From Sutcliffiella deserti (GTDB taxonomy: Bacteria > Bacillota > Bacilli > Bacillales > Bacillaceae_I), in the NCBI RefSeq assembly GCF_020037475.1, contig NZ_JAIQDB010000001.1, positions 558,001 through 622,000 of the forward strand: DNA of 64,000 nt, read 5' to 3'. The notes beneath the pieces are model-generated. The model ran no database searches. It was given only the letters and a program-made list of their open reading frames with translations, and was not told the DNA's origin. Every line of letters begins with the position of its first letter. Position 1 is the first letter of the stretch. Below are positions 1-8,007 of the stretch, one piece after another. The position numbers and the translations under genes were made by a program.

Positions 1-2
1 CT

Positions 3-881
3 GTTTTCGGCGGTCTTATCACACAATTTCTTGGTTGGCATTATTTATTTGCCATTACGGGGCTTGTGGTTTTGCTGCTCCCGTTATTCCGGAAGCTTTT
101 ACCTATAGAAGATGTTCAGAAGGTGAAATTCGACATGATTGGCGGCTTAATGATTGGCGTTACTGTAACAGGGCTGCTATTGTTTTTATCAACCTTTTCC
201 ATTCCAATACTGCTAATAAGCCTAGTGGCAGCGGGGTGGCTATGGCGACACATTCATCGTGTGAAGATTCCATTTATCCAGCCTTCATTATTGAAAAACC
301 GGCAATTTGTCAAGCTATTGGGAATTGGGTTTGTGGCATTTATAACACATTTCTCTGCACTATTTTTGATGCCCATCATGCTTTCAGTTGTTTTCGGTAA
401 AGAACCGGCTGCAATAGGACTTCTTATTTTTCCAGGTGCCATTCTCTCTGCTGTTGCAGCTCAATTTATCGGAAGGCTGATTGACCGGTTCGGCAATATG
501 CCTTTAATCCTTTTTGGACAATCCTTTCTCTTAATTGCAACTATCTCATTTGCAGCATTAGGTACCGTATCTCCTTTTTCCATTTTATTTATCTATATGT
601 TTATGAGTACAGGCTTTTCAGCTTTAACTTCTAGTATTTCTAACGAAATTTCAAGGATAATGGATAAAAGTGAGCTTGGAGCAGGGATGGGTATTGCACA
701 GCTAGTGCAATTTATTGGCGGGGCCTTTGGTGTAGCACTAACCGGTCTTCTCCTTGTCTGGCAGGTTGCTCTTGGGGAAGTTGCAAGCTATCGTAATATC
801 TTTATAGGCTTATCGTCTCTCATTGTCCTTACCATTGCATTATTTATTTCATATAAGAGGAACAAAAAAGTTAACCGTTAA
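3..881 (+). CDS. MFS multidrug-type exporter, 5'-truncated by window edge
   Basis: The reading frame is already open at base 3 and runs to the TAA at 881, so only the C-terminal ~292 residues are visible and the true start lies outside. A GTG at 66 is not the start, because the frame upstream of it encodes family-typical sequence (GGLITQFLGWHYLFAIT, the loop and helix before the middle of DHA-type MFS exporters). About eight hydrophobic helices follow, with an RLIDRFG motif between helices. It is probably a proton-driven drug exporter in the membrane; the substrate cannot be told. No terminator was recognised directly after the stop; a repeat begins about 45 bases downstream. Confidence 0.8.
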   Translation, partial: VFGGLITQFLGWHYLFAITGLVVLLLPLFRKLLPIEDVQKVKFDMIGGLMIGVTVTGLLLFLSTFSIPILLISLVAAGWLWRHIHRVKIPFIQPSLLKNRQFVKLLGIGFVAFITHFSALFLMPIMLSVVFGKEPAAIGLLIFPGAILSAVAAQFIGRLIDRFGNMPLILFGQSFLLIATISFAALGTVSPFSILFIYMFMSTGFSALTSSISNEISRIMDKSELGAGMGIAQLVQFIGGAFGVALTGLLLVWQVALGEVASYRNIFIGLSSLIVLTIALFISYKRNKKVNR

Positions 882-926
882 GGCTTTCTTTTTTGTTGCT
901 ACAACATTTAGCAGTTAAGCTTTTCA

Positions 927-1112
927 AAAGGCTGTTTTCGCATTGTTTGTTGCTTTTACGTAAGCGGGTACAACCCGTTAAAATCGTTGCTGTCGTGCTC
1001 TTTTCCTGATAAATAAAAAAATCTCTCTAAATTTTGATTGAATAGGACAGTAAAAAATCCAAATACCGATTTTTACGGGCTTATAGCAACAATTTTTACG
1101 AAAAGAGCCTTT
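927..1112. repeat. Palindromic intergenic repeat, family R1, full copy
   Basis: The left end reads AAAGGCTGTTTTCG and the right end CGAAAAGAGCCTTT, so the ends are inverted repeats that continue into TTGTTGC / GCAACAA. The element is about 186 bp, AT-rich, and fills most of the 882-1224 gap. A second full copy lies at 47270-47462 and partial copies at about 2668, 14743, 36636, 52535 and 63823. It has no coding capacity. Confidence 0.75.
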
Positions 1113-1158
1113 CAAAATAATTGGAATGAAAGAACCTGAATTTTTAATTGGAATATAT

Positions 1159-1190
1159 AAAATGCCACTCTGTATAAGCAGTGGCATTTT
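1159..1190. terminator. Bidirectional intrinsic terminator
   Basis: A 10-bp stem AAAATGCCAC / GTGGCATTTT (1159-1168 and 1181-1190) carries a U-run on either strand. It lies just past the stop of the minus-strand DksA-like gene. Confidence 0.8.
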
Positions 1191-1224
1191 ATCGTTTCAT
1201 TTGCTTGCTCTATCTATAATCCTC

Positions 1225-1599
1225 TTACATGGTACGATCGACTTCTTGCTGCGCCTGGGCAGTTCTTTTAGCGTAAGGAAGGGCTTCAAGTCTTTCATAA
1301 GGAATCTCCTCACCTGTATCAACACATGTCCCATATGTTCCATTGTCGATACGTTCTAAAGCTTCATCTATTTCCCCGAGCAACTTTTCATCAATCTGGT
1401 CAAAGGTTTGTTCTTGTTCTCTTTCTACACGTTCTGCATTGCCTTCCGCTATATGGTTTCCTATACCTGTGGTTAATTCCCCTGTTGATTCTCTCATTGA
1501 CTCGTCGAACTTACTGTTCTTTTTTTTCTGTTCTATGCTTTGTTTCATATCTAAAAGTTTTCTTTCCAATTTTTGCGTTTTTTCTTTTGATAAGCTCAT
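1225..1599 (-). CDS. TraR/DksA-family protein (YteA/YocK-like) with degenerate zinc finger
   Basis: This 124-residue protein has an N-terminal coiled coil (about 1-75, Lys/Glu-rich) and a C-terminal DksA-type module (about 85-115) built on IDNGTYGTCVDTGEEI and RLEALPYAKRT. The fold pattern of the family is clear, but only the first of the four usual zinc ligands is a Cys; the second is Thr. Bacillus YteA-like proteins are family members of this size, some with altered metal sites. The ribosome site AAGGGAG sits 8-9 bases before ATG. It stands alone, with a terminator downstream. A role at RNA polymerase or in sporulation is family-based inference only. Confidence 0.75.
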   Translation of the reverse strand: MSLSKEKTQKLERKLLDMKQSIEQKKKNSKFDESMRESTGELTTGIGNHIAEGNAERVEREQEQTFDQIDEKLLGEIDEALERIDNGTYGTCVDTGEEIPYERLEALPYAKRTAQAQQEVDRTM

Positions 1600-1714
1600 T
1601 TCTATCTACTCCCTTCTACTATTGAGCATATTCCCTGATTTTTTAAAATTAAAACAGAGCGGCTCTTGGGGGAGTTAAGACGATTGAGAATATCCTATTC
1701 GGGAAAGCTAGGGT

Positions 1715-2599
1715 TTATATGATTTCTTCCAATGCCGTATCTATTGTGGCAAATTTAAACGAGTAGCCTTCCTCTTCAAGCCTAGCTGGAATAACCCAAC
1801 GGCTCTTTAGTATCAGTTCAGTTTCTGTTCTTATGAATATTGCCCCAAGTTCAAGCATCCATTTTGGAGAAGGTAACCCAAGGTTTTTATTCATCTTTTT
1901 GCGGAGTTTGGTCATAAATTCTCTATTAGTTACAGGATTCGGCGAAGAACAGTTGAACACTCCACTAAGGTCTTTCCTCTTTTGCAAAAATAAGATTATG
2001 TTATATACATCTTCCATATGTACCCAACTGAACTTCTGGGTGCCTGGTCCCTGTACACCTCCAAGTCCAAACTTTACAAGATTCATAAAGGGTACCATAA
2101 CTCCCCCATCTTTTCCTAGTACAATGGCGATTCTCAGTGCTGCCTGTCTTGTTTTCGGTAGGTGAAATTGAAAAAAAGAACTTTCCCATTTTTTTGCAAC
2201 TTCTACAGAAAAGCCTGATCCAATTTCCCCAGTTTCCTCTGTCATCGGACGGTCTTCTGCATGTCTATAGATGGTTGCGGTACTAGAATTAATCCATAAT
2301 TCTGGAGGATTATTTGCTTCTAAAACTGCCCTTCCCAAAATCTCTGTGGTTTTTGTTCTAGAATCAAAAATTTCTTTCTTATTTTTCTCATTGTAGCGGC
2401 AGTCAACTGACTTTCCCGCTAAATTTATCAGCATTTCGGAGTCCTCTAAAGCATCCACAATACTAGCAAAATCACTCCAAGAAATATGTTGTGGCTGCCT
2501 TGAAATAATTTTCACTTCATATCCAAGGTTCTGAAACTTTTCTTCTAAATATATACCAATAAAACCTGTTCCACCTGCTAAAACTATTTTCTTATTCAT
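1715..2599 (-). CDS. TIGR01777-family NAD(P)-binding epimerase (YfhF-like)
   Basis: This 294-residue extended-SDR protein begins with the Rossmann motif GGTGFIG (about 8-14). It then has INLAGKSVD, the INSSTATIY segment and the TEE/GFSVEVAKKWE region characteristic of the TIGR01777/YfhF group, and a DUF1731-like tail (GLPSPKWMLELGA, about 240-294) that ends this family. It is probably a soluble nucleotide-sugar-epimerase-like enzyme of unknown substrate. It is monocistronic, with a 5' region that holds a partial R1 repeat. The family call is secure and the biological role is not known. Confidence 0.85.
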   Translation of the reverse strand: MNKKIVLAGGTGFIGIYLEEKFQNLGYEVKIISRQPQHISWSDFASIVDALEDSEMLINLAGKSVDCRYNEKNKKEIFDSRTKTTEILGRAVLEANNPPELWINSSTATIYRHAEDRPMTEETGEIGSGFSVEVAKKWESSFFQFHLPKTRQAALRIAIVLGKDGGVMVPFMNLVKFGLGGVQGPGTQKFSWVHMEDVYNIILFLQKRKDLSGVFNCSSPNPVTNREFMTKLRKKMNKNLGLPSPKWMLELGAIFIRTETELILKSRWVIPARLEEEGYSFKFATIDTALEEII

Positions 2600-2667
2600 T
2601 GAATCACTCTTTTCGATTGTATTCTAACAAAAGGTATATACAATATCCGTCTACTTAATTATACAAT

Positions 2668-2745
2668 AAATGGGTGAATTATTCGGATAAAAATCGGCAT
2701 TTGGATTTTTCACTGCCCTATTCACTCAAGATTAAACGTAATTTC
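2668..2745 (-). repeat. Partial R1 repeat, minus orientation
   Basis: The reverse complement matches the inner-right part of the R1 elements (GAGTGAATAGGGCAG followed by AAAAATCCAAATGCCG). The outer ends are missing or too diverged to see. Confidence 0.55.
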
Positions 2746-2777
2746 TTAATTTAACAGAACGTTATTTAAACCAAAAT

Positions 2778-2809
2778 AAAAGACCTTTCATTAAACAGAA
2801 AGGTCTTTT
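2778..2809 (-). terminator. Intrinsic terminator of the acyl-CoA operon
   Basis: A perfect 12-bp stem AAAAGACCTTTC / GAAAGGTCTTTT lies 15 bases beyond the stop of the last ligase gene, and a U-rich stretch follows on the minus strand. Confidence 0.85.
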
Positions 2810-2823
2810 CCTTAGAGATCTAT

Positions 2824-4446
2824 TTATTCTATTGCTCCACTCATTTCTTTTGCGACCACATCACGAAGGGCACGCTTTAAAAATTTACCTACCGATGTTT
2901 TAGGTATTTCCTCCATAAAGATAACCTCATCAGGGAGCCACCATTTTGCAAACTGAGGAGAAATGAAATCTAGTATTTCTTGTTTTTCCACTTTCCCCTT
3001 GTAAGAATCTTTTAACACCACACACGCTACTGGTCTTTCCTGCCACTCATCGTGGGGAACAGCAACCACGCTTGCTTCAAAGACGGCATCGTGCGCCATT
3101 ATGACATTTTCCAAGTCAACAGAAGAGATCCATTCTCCTCCACTTTTAATAAGATCCTTGGTACGATCCACAATTTTTACGACTCCTTCCTCATCAATGG
3201 TGACCACATCTCCTGTATGCAGCCAGCCATCCTTAAAGGCATCATTGGAGCGTTCATCTTTGTAGTATTCATCGGCAATCCATGGCCCTCTTAGGCAAAG
3301 CTCTCCCATGTCTTGTCCGTTCCAATCCACTTCCCCGTCAGGTCCGATGACCTTCATCTCAAGACCTGGTACGAGTAAACCTTGCATTGAACGTTTATCA
3401 AGCATTTGGTCTTCGTCGAGATCGAGTTGATGACTCTTCAGTCGCGAAACGGTGGCAAGGGGTGTAGTCTCCGTCATGCCATATGCATGCAGAAACGGAA
3501 TTCCATATTTCGTTTCAAAAGTCTTAATCATTCCCCGTGGTGCAGCAGATCCTCCGCATAATATGGCCCGCAAGCTTGATGTATCGTAAGTTCCTTTTTC
3601 CAATTCATTCAAAAGCCCGAGCCAGATTGTTGGTACCCCCGCTGTTAGTGTAATATTTTCTTGTTCAATTAGTTCTGCTAAAAGCTGCGGGGTGAATTGT
3701 GGTCCTGGGAGAACCTGGGTAGTCCCAAACCACGTTGCTGCAAACGGCAGCCCCCATGCATTCGCGTGAAACATTGGAACCACTGGCATGCATGTGTCAT
3801 ATTCCGATAATCCTGCTGTGTCTGCAAGGCCAAGTGCATAGCTGTGAAGCACCAAAGAACGATGAGAGTAGACAACACCCTTTGGATTTCCTGTTGTAGC
3901 AGAGGTATAGCACATCCCGGCTGCATCATTTTCGTCAATATCTTTTACAAACGAATAATTAGGGTTTCCTTCTTCTAAGAGATCTTCATATGAAAATACC
4001 GGATGAAGACTTGAACTAGGAAGCTCTTCCTTATCTGTCATGATGATGAATGCCTTTACAGTATTTAACTTGTCCTTTACTCGCTCCACAAGAGGTATAA
4101 GATCTTCATCGACAAAAAGTACAACATCCTCTGCATGATTCATAACGTAGGAAACATGCTCTGGAGCTAATCGTATATTAATAGTATGAAGCACTGCTCC
4201 CATACCAGGAATTCCAAAGTACGTTTCTAGATGACGATGGTGGTTCCAGGCAAACGTTCCGACCCTATCACCCTTTTGCACTCCAAGTTTTTCGAGGGCA
4301 CTCGAAAGTCTCCTTGTCCGTTCTCCTATTTTTTTATAAGAGATTCGTTGGACACCAGATAAAGTTCTCGAGACTACCTCTTTATTAGGAAAAAATTTTT
4401 CTGCTCTTTCTAACAGCGAACTAACGGTCATAGGTACATTCATCAT
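2824..4446 (-). CDS. Medium/long-chain acyl-CoA ligase, AlkK-like
   Basis: This 540-residue ANL-superfamily enzyme activates fatty acids to acyl-CoA via acyl-AMP. The P-loop reads YTSATTGNPKG (about 180-190), with Ala where most members have Gly. HAYGMTETTP, the hinge and ligand segment GWLHTGDVV...DRTKDLIKSGGEWIS, and the C-terminal catalytic Lys in PKTSVGKFLKR are all present. It is the last gene of the five-gene unit running from 9531, separated by 83 bases from the CoA-transferase, and is followed by a strong terminator. Ribosome site AAGGGG precedes ATG-ATG. Substrate chain length is inferred from similarity to AlkK-type ligases. Confidence 0.88.
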   Translation of the reverse strand: MMNVPMTVSSLLERAEKFFPNKEVVSRTLSGVQRISYKKIGERTRRLSSALEKLGVQKGDRVGTFAWNHHRHLETYFGIPGMGAVLHTINIRLAPEHVSYVMNHAEDVVLFVDEDLIPLVERVKDKLNTVKAFIIMTDKEELPSSSLHPVFSYEDLLEEGNPNYSFVKDIDENDAAGMCYTSATTGNPKGVVYSHRSLVLHSYALGLADTAGLSEYDTCMPVVPMFHANAWGLPFAATWFGTTQVLPGPQFTPQLLAELIEQENITLTAGVPTIWLGLLNELEKGTYDTSSLRAILCGGSAAPRGMIKTFETKYGIPFLHAYGMTETTPLATVSRLKSHQLDLDEDQMLDKRSMQGLLVPGLEMKVIGPDGEVDWNGQDMGELCLRGPWIADEYYKDERSNDAFKDGWLHTGDVVTIDEEGVVKIVDRTKDLIKSGGEWISSVDLENVIMAHDAVFEASVVAVPHDEWQERPVACVVLKDSYKGKVEKQEILDFISPQFAKWWLPDEVIFMEEIPKTSVGKFLKRALRDVVAKEMSGAIE

Positions 4447-4529
4447 CTTCGTTTACCCCTTCCTCATTCACAATAATTTAGATTTATTTTTGCAGACTAT
4501 CATTGTTTTTTCCTTGGAATTCTACACAA

Positions 4530-5621
4530 TCAAACTTTAAACGCTTGATTATGCTCACCGAGTTTAGGAATTTTGCTTTCGATTCTTGATGAGCTGGTAT
4601 GCATTCTCACTTCTACATGTCCTTCTGTATTTCGAAAAATGGTTTCATTTTCTTTAAAATAAGGAAATTGTTCAAGTTCTCCCACTTCTAAAACAGGTGC
4701 CATACAGCAATCAAACTCTTGGCTAAATTCAATCCACTCTAAAAAGCTCTTAGTCAGAAATAACGCTTGTATTTCGTTATAGATAGAATTCGTCTCTCTT
4801 TTCAAGGTGAAATGCGCACAAACCCACTCGGGGCGGTTTACCGCTTCACAAAAGTTCTTCCAGAATTTTGGTTCCAGAGCCCCTAAGGACATATACCTTT
4901 GATCCTTTGTTTCATAAATGCTATAGGATACTATTTCACCATTTAAGAGCGAGATGCCCCTTTCTTCACCTAACTCCTCCTGTATGATTAAATGGTTGCC
5001 CATCATAGAAGCCATTACATCTGTTATAGAGAGACAATGATATCCGCCAAGTCCTCCTCTTTCTTTGGCAAGCAGTGCAGCAAGAACTCGCTCGCAAGCT
5101 GCAAAACTGCCAAAGTAGTCTGCTAAGGTAATAGAGGGGTGAATAGGCTTCCCATTCGTATCTTTAAGCTGGGCGAGCATTCCGCTTAATGCCATATAGT
5201 TTAAATCATGGCTGCCAAACTTACGCCATTTTCCATTTTCTCCATAGCCTCTGAGAGAACAATAGACAATTTGGGGATTATGCTTTTTAACAGATTCGTA
5301 GTCTAAGCCGAGTTTCTCCATCACACCTGGTCGAAAACTCTCAAGCAAAACATCTGCGGTCTCTATAAGCTCTAAGATCCTTTTTTTTGTACTCACTTTT
5401 TTCAAATCCATTGAAATACTCTTCTTCTGACGGTTATTTGCTAAATAGACGATTCCCGTTCCATTACGCTTTAATCCTGCATTTCGGGCAGGGTCCCCTT
5501 CTAAGGGTTCCACTTTTATCACTTCTGCACCAAGCTCAGCTAAACGCTGCGTAGCAAATGGACCAGGTAAGTAGTTAGTGAAATCAATGACTCTTATTCC
5601 TTCTAATAGATTATTTATCAT
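4530..5621 (-). CDS. Family III CoA-transferase (CaiB/BaiF; alpha-methylacyl-CoA racemase-like)
   Basis: This 363-residue protein has the family start LLEGIRVIDFTNYLPGPFAT, the ELGAEVIKVEPLEGDPAR segment with the conserved Glu/Pro, and NNRQKKSISMDLK. The DYFGSFAACERVLAALLAKE stretch follows around residue 170, where family members place a catalytic Asp. It could move CoA between acyl groups or racemise 2-methylacyl-CoA esters; sequence alone does not separate these. Its place between thiolase and acyl-CoA ligase favours branched-chain acyl-CoA breakdown. It lies 28 bases after the thiolase stop. No strong Shine-Dalgarno site is visible before the ATG, which suggests coupling to the upstream gene. 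Confidence 0.85.
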   Translation of the reverse strand: MINNLLEGIRVIDFTNYLPGPFATQRLAELGAEVIKVEPLEGDPARNAGLKRNGTGIVYLANNRQKKSISMDLKKVSTKKRILELIETADVLLESFRPGVMEKLGLDYESVKKHNPQIVYCSLRGYGENGKWRKFGSHDLNYMALSGMLAQLKDTNGKPIHPSITLADYFGSFAACERVLAALLAKERGGLGGYHCLSITDVMASMMGNHLIIQEELGEERGISLLNGEIVSYSIYETKDQRYMSLGALEPKFWKNFCEAVNRPEWVCAHFTLKRETNSIYNEIQALFLTKSFLEWIEFSQEFDCCMAPVLEVGELEQFPYFKENETIFRNTEGHVEVRMHTSSSRIESKIPKLGEHNQAFKV

Positions 5622-5649
5622 GTTTTGACCGCTTTTCCCGCCATTTTAA

Positions 5650-6801
5650 TTAATCTATCCTCTCGATAATCGTTGCATTCGCCATTCCATGACCTTCACA
5701 CATTGTCTGTAAGCCGTAGCGTCCACTTGTTCGCTCCAGCTCGTGCATCATACTTACCATAATCCTTGCCCCGCTTGCCCCTAACGGATGACCAAGTGCG
5801 ATGGCACCACCATTTGGATTTAATTTGGCCGGATCTGCTCCTGTCTCCTTTAGCCATGCGAGCGGCACAGGAGCAAAAGCTTCATTCACTTCAAACAGGT
5901 CTATATCTTCTATGCTCAAGCCAGCCTTCTTCAAAACTTTTTCTGTTGCAGGAATCGGTCCGGTAAGCATTAAGGTTGGGTCAGAACCCACTACAACTCT
6001 CGTATGTACCTTAAAGCGAGGGGTAAGTCCTAATTCCAGGGCCTTTTCTTTTGACATTAATAAGAGTGCTGCTGCTCCGTCACTTATTTGGCTGGCATTT
6101 CCTGCATGGATCACTCCATCTTCCTTAAATACTGTTTTTAACCCGCCGAGCGCTTCCACCGAGGTTTCCTCTCTTGGTCCTGAGTCCTCTTTCATTATCC
6201 TTGTTGTACCATCAGGCATCATGACTTCAAGTGGCATAATTTCTTTGTCAAAATAACCCTCAGCCTGTGCTTTTAAAGCTTTTTGGTGACTATTGAAGGA
6301 GTATTGATCTAATTCTTTTCTTGTAAATCCATATTTTTCTGCAATACGTTCTGCAGATAGTCCTTGGTTTATAATCTCAAAACGATCTCTTAATTTTTCA
6401 CTAAAAGGCGCCTTTTGATAATTCGAGCCCATCGGCACTCGTGACATGTTTTCCACACCACCTGCAATAACCACCTCCATGTCTCCAGCTAAAATGGCTT
6501 GTGCTGCAAAATGAACCGCTTGTTGACTTGATCCACACTGTCTATCAAGAGTGGTTCCTGGGACTTCAATTGGAAACCCTGCAATAAGGGCCGCCACTCT
6601 AGCAATATCCCCCGCTTGCTCTCCGGATTGGGTAACACAGCCAAGAATAACATCCTCTACTAAACTTGCATCCACTCCTGCACGACGTACCAGCTCTTTT
6701 AGCACTTCCCCTGCTAGATCATCTGGTCTTATATCTTTCAATAACCCATTTCTTCTTCCAACCGCAGAGCGTACCGCTTCGACAATGACAACTTCTCTCA
6801 T
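5650..6801 (-). CDS. Acetyl-CoA acyltransferase (thiolase)
   Basis: The 383-residue enzyme cleaves 3-ketoacyl-CoA to acetyl-CoA plus a shortened acyl-CoA. The nucleophilic Cys lies in LDRQCGSSQQAV (about residue 88), the catalytic His in NPNGGAIALGHPLGASGAR, and the second Cys in TMCEGHGMANA near the C-terminus. The frame opens three codons earlier with TTG, but GGGAAG lies 11 bases from the ATG at 6801 and almost touches the TTG, so the ATG was chosen. It sits 19 bases after the acyl-CoA dehydrogenase stop, inside the acyl-CoA operon. Confidence 0.92.
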   Translation of the reverse strand: MREVVIVEAVRSAVGRRNGLLKDIRPDDLAGEVLKELVRRAGVDASLVEDVILGCVTQSGEQAGDIARVAALIAGFPIEVPGTTLDRQCGSSQQAVHFAAQAILAGDMEVVIAGGVENMSRVPMGSNYQKAPFSEKLRDRFEIINQGLSAERIAEKYGFTRKELDQYSFNSHQKALKAQAEGYFDKEIMPLEVMMPDGTTRIMKEDSGPREETSVEALGGLKTVFKEDGVIHAGNASQISDGAAALLLMSKEKALELGLTPRFKVHTRVVVGSDPTLMLTGPIPATEKVLKKAGLSIEDIDLFEVNEAFAPVPLAWLKETGADPAKLNPNGGAIALGHPLGASGARIMVSMMHELERTSGRYGLQTMCEGHGMANATIIERID

Positions 6802-6820
6802 GTTGAACAAACTTCCCTTC

Positions 6821-7966
6821 TTATAAGCCTAAATTTTTGGCAATAATTGTTTTCATAATGTCATTCGTACCTGCATAAATACTGGCAACCGGAATATCCC
6901 GATACCTTCTTGCAATTTTGTACTCTTCCATATATCCATAGCCGCCATGTAACTGCATGCACTTTGTGGCAATTTCACGGGCAGTCTCAGTTAACTTCCA
7001 CTTTGCCATCGATACTTTTGTGACGACATTTTCACCAGCCATATGCTCTCCAATCAATCTATCTAGAAATACTCTTCCCATTTCTACTTCCGTTGCCATT
7101 TCAGCAATTCTGAACTGGGTGTTTTGAAATTGACTGACAGACCTTCCGAATGCTTCTCTGCTTTTCACATACTCAATTGTAGATTCTAGCATGTCTTCTG
7201 AAGCAATTTGGGCACCAATTGCAACAAGCAACCGCTCCTGCTGCAGCTTTTCCATTAAATATAAGAATCCTTTTCCTTCTTCACCTAAAAGATTTTCTTT
7301 AGGAACCTTACAATCTTCAAAAAACAACTCCGCGGTATCCTGGCAATGCAGCCCTACTTTATCGAGCTTCCTGCCTCTTGAAAAACCTGAATGTCCCCGT
7401 TCAATTACAAGCAGGCTCACACCTTTATGCTGGGGACGAATTTCAGTGTCTGTTTTACAAGCCACTAATACGAGATCTGCATGTATGCCATTTGTGATAA
7501 AGGTTTTCGCACCATTGACAATATAATGATCCCCTTCAAGCCTGGCAGTTGTCTTAATATTGGCTAAATCAGAACCTGCTCCGGGCTCGGTCATGGCAAT
7601 TGCGGTAATGGTTTGTCCAGTAGCACAAGAAGGCAGCCAGCGCTGTTTCTGCTCCTCTGTTCCAAAAGAAGTAAGATAAGGAACAACAATATCATTGTGC
7701 AGGGCAACTCCTATTAACCCTGTCCCTACCCGTTCTAATTCTTCATCAATAACAACAGAATAGCCCCAATCCGTTTCACTTCCGCCGTATTTTTCGTCAA
7801 TATCCGGGCAAAGATATCCCTGCTCTCCCATCTTCGTCCAAAAGGACCTTGGAACGATGCGGTCTTTTTCCCATTCTTCATAGAACGGTATAGCTTCCTT
7901 TTCTAAAAACTTGCGTAATGATTTACGAAATTGGTGATGTTCCTCCTGTAAGTAAGGGTGTTTCAT
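6821..7966 (-). CDS. Acyl-CoA dehydrogenase
   Basis: This 381-residue flavoprotein catalyses the first, FAD-linked oxidation of acyl-CoA. Signatures include AMTEPGAGSDLANIKTTA (flavin and substrate contacts), GAKTFITNG, and the C-terminal GGYGYMEEY and ASIYAGTNDIM. The position that carries the catalytic Glu in short- and medium-chain enzymes (before GTN) is Ala, as in isovaleryl-CoA and long-chain dehydrogenases, where the base comes from another helix. The frame extends 13 codons upstream, but AAGGAGAG lies seven bases before the ATG at 7966, which fixes the start. It is the second gene of the operon. Confidence 0.9.
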   Translation of the reverse strand: MKHPYLQEEHHQFRKSLRKFLEKEAIPFYEEWEKDRIVPRSFWTKMGEQGYLCPDIDEKYGGSETDWGYSVVIDEELERVGTGLIGVALHNDIVVPYLTSFGTEEQKQRWLPSCATGQTITAIAMTEPGAGSDLANIKTTARLEGDHYIVNGAKTFITNGIHADLVLVACKTDTEIRPQHKGVSLLVIERGHSGFSRGRKLDKVGLHCQDTAELFFEDCKVPKENLLGEEGKGFLYLMEKLQQERLLVAIGAQIASEDMLESTIEYVKSREAFGRSVSQFQNTQFRIAEMATEVEMGRVFLDRLIGEHMAGENVVTKVSMAKWKLTETAREIATKCMQLHGGYGYMEEYKIARRYRDIPVASIYAGTNDIMKTIIAKNLGL

Positions 7967-8007
7967 AGACTCTCTCCTTGTTGTAAGCGATTTCGCTTTT
8001 TTCACCT

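Noticed and set aside
35..400. 121-codon frame at the window start
   Set aside because: It is a shadow of the MFS gene in another frame and lacks a ribosome site.
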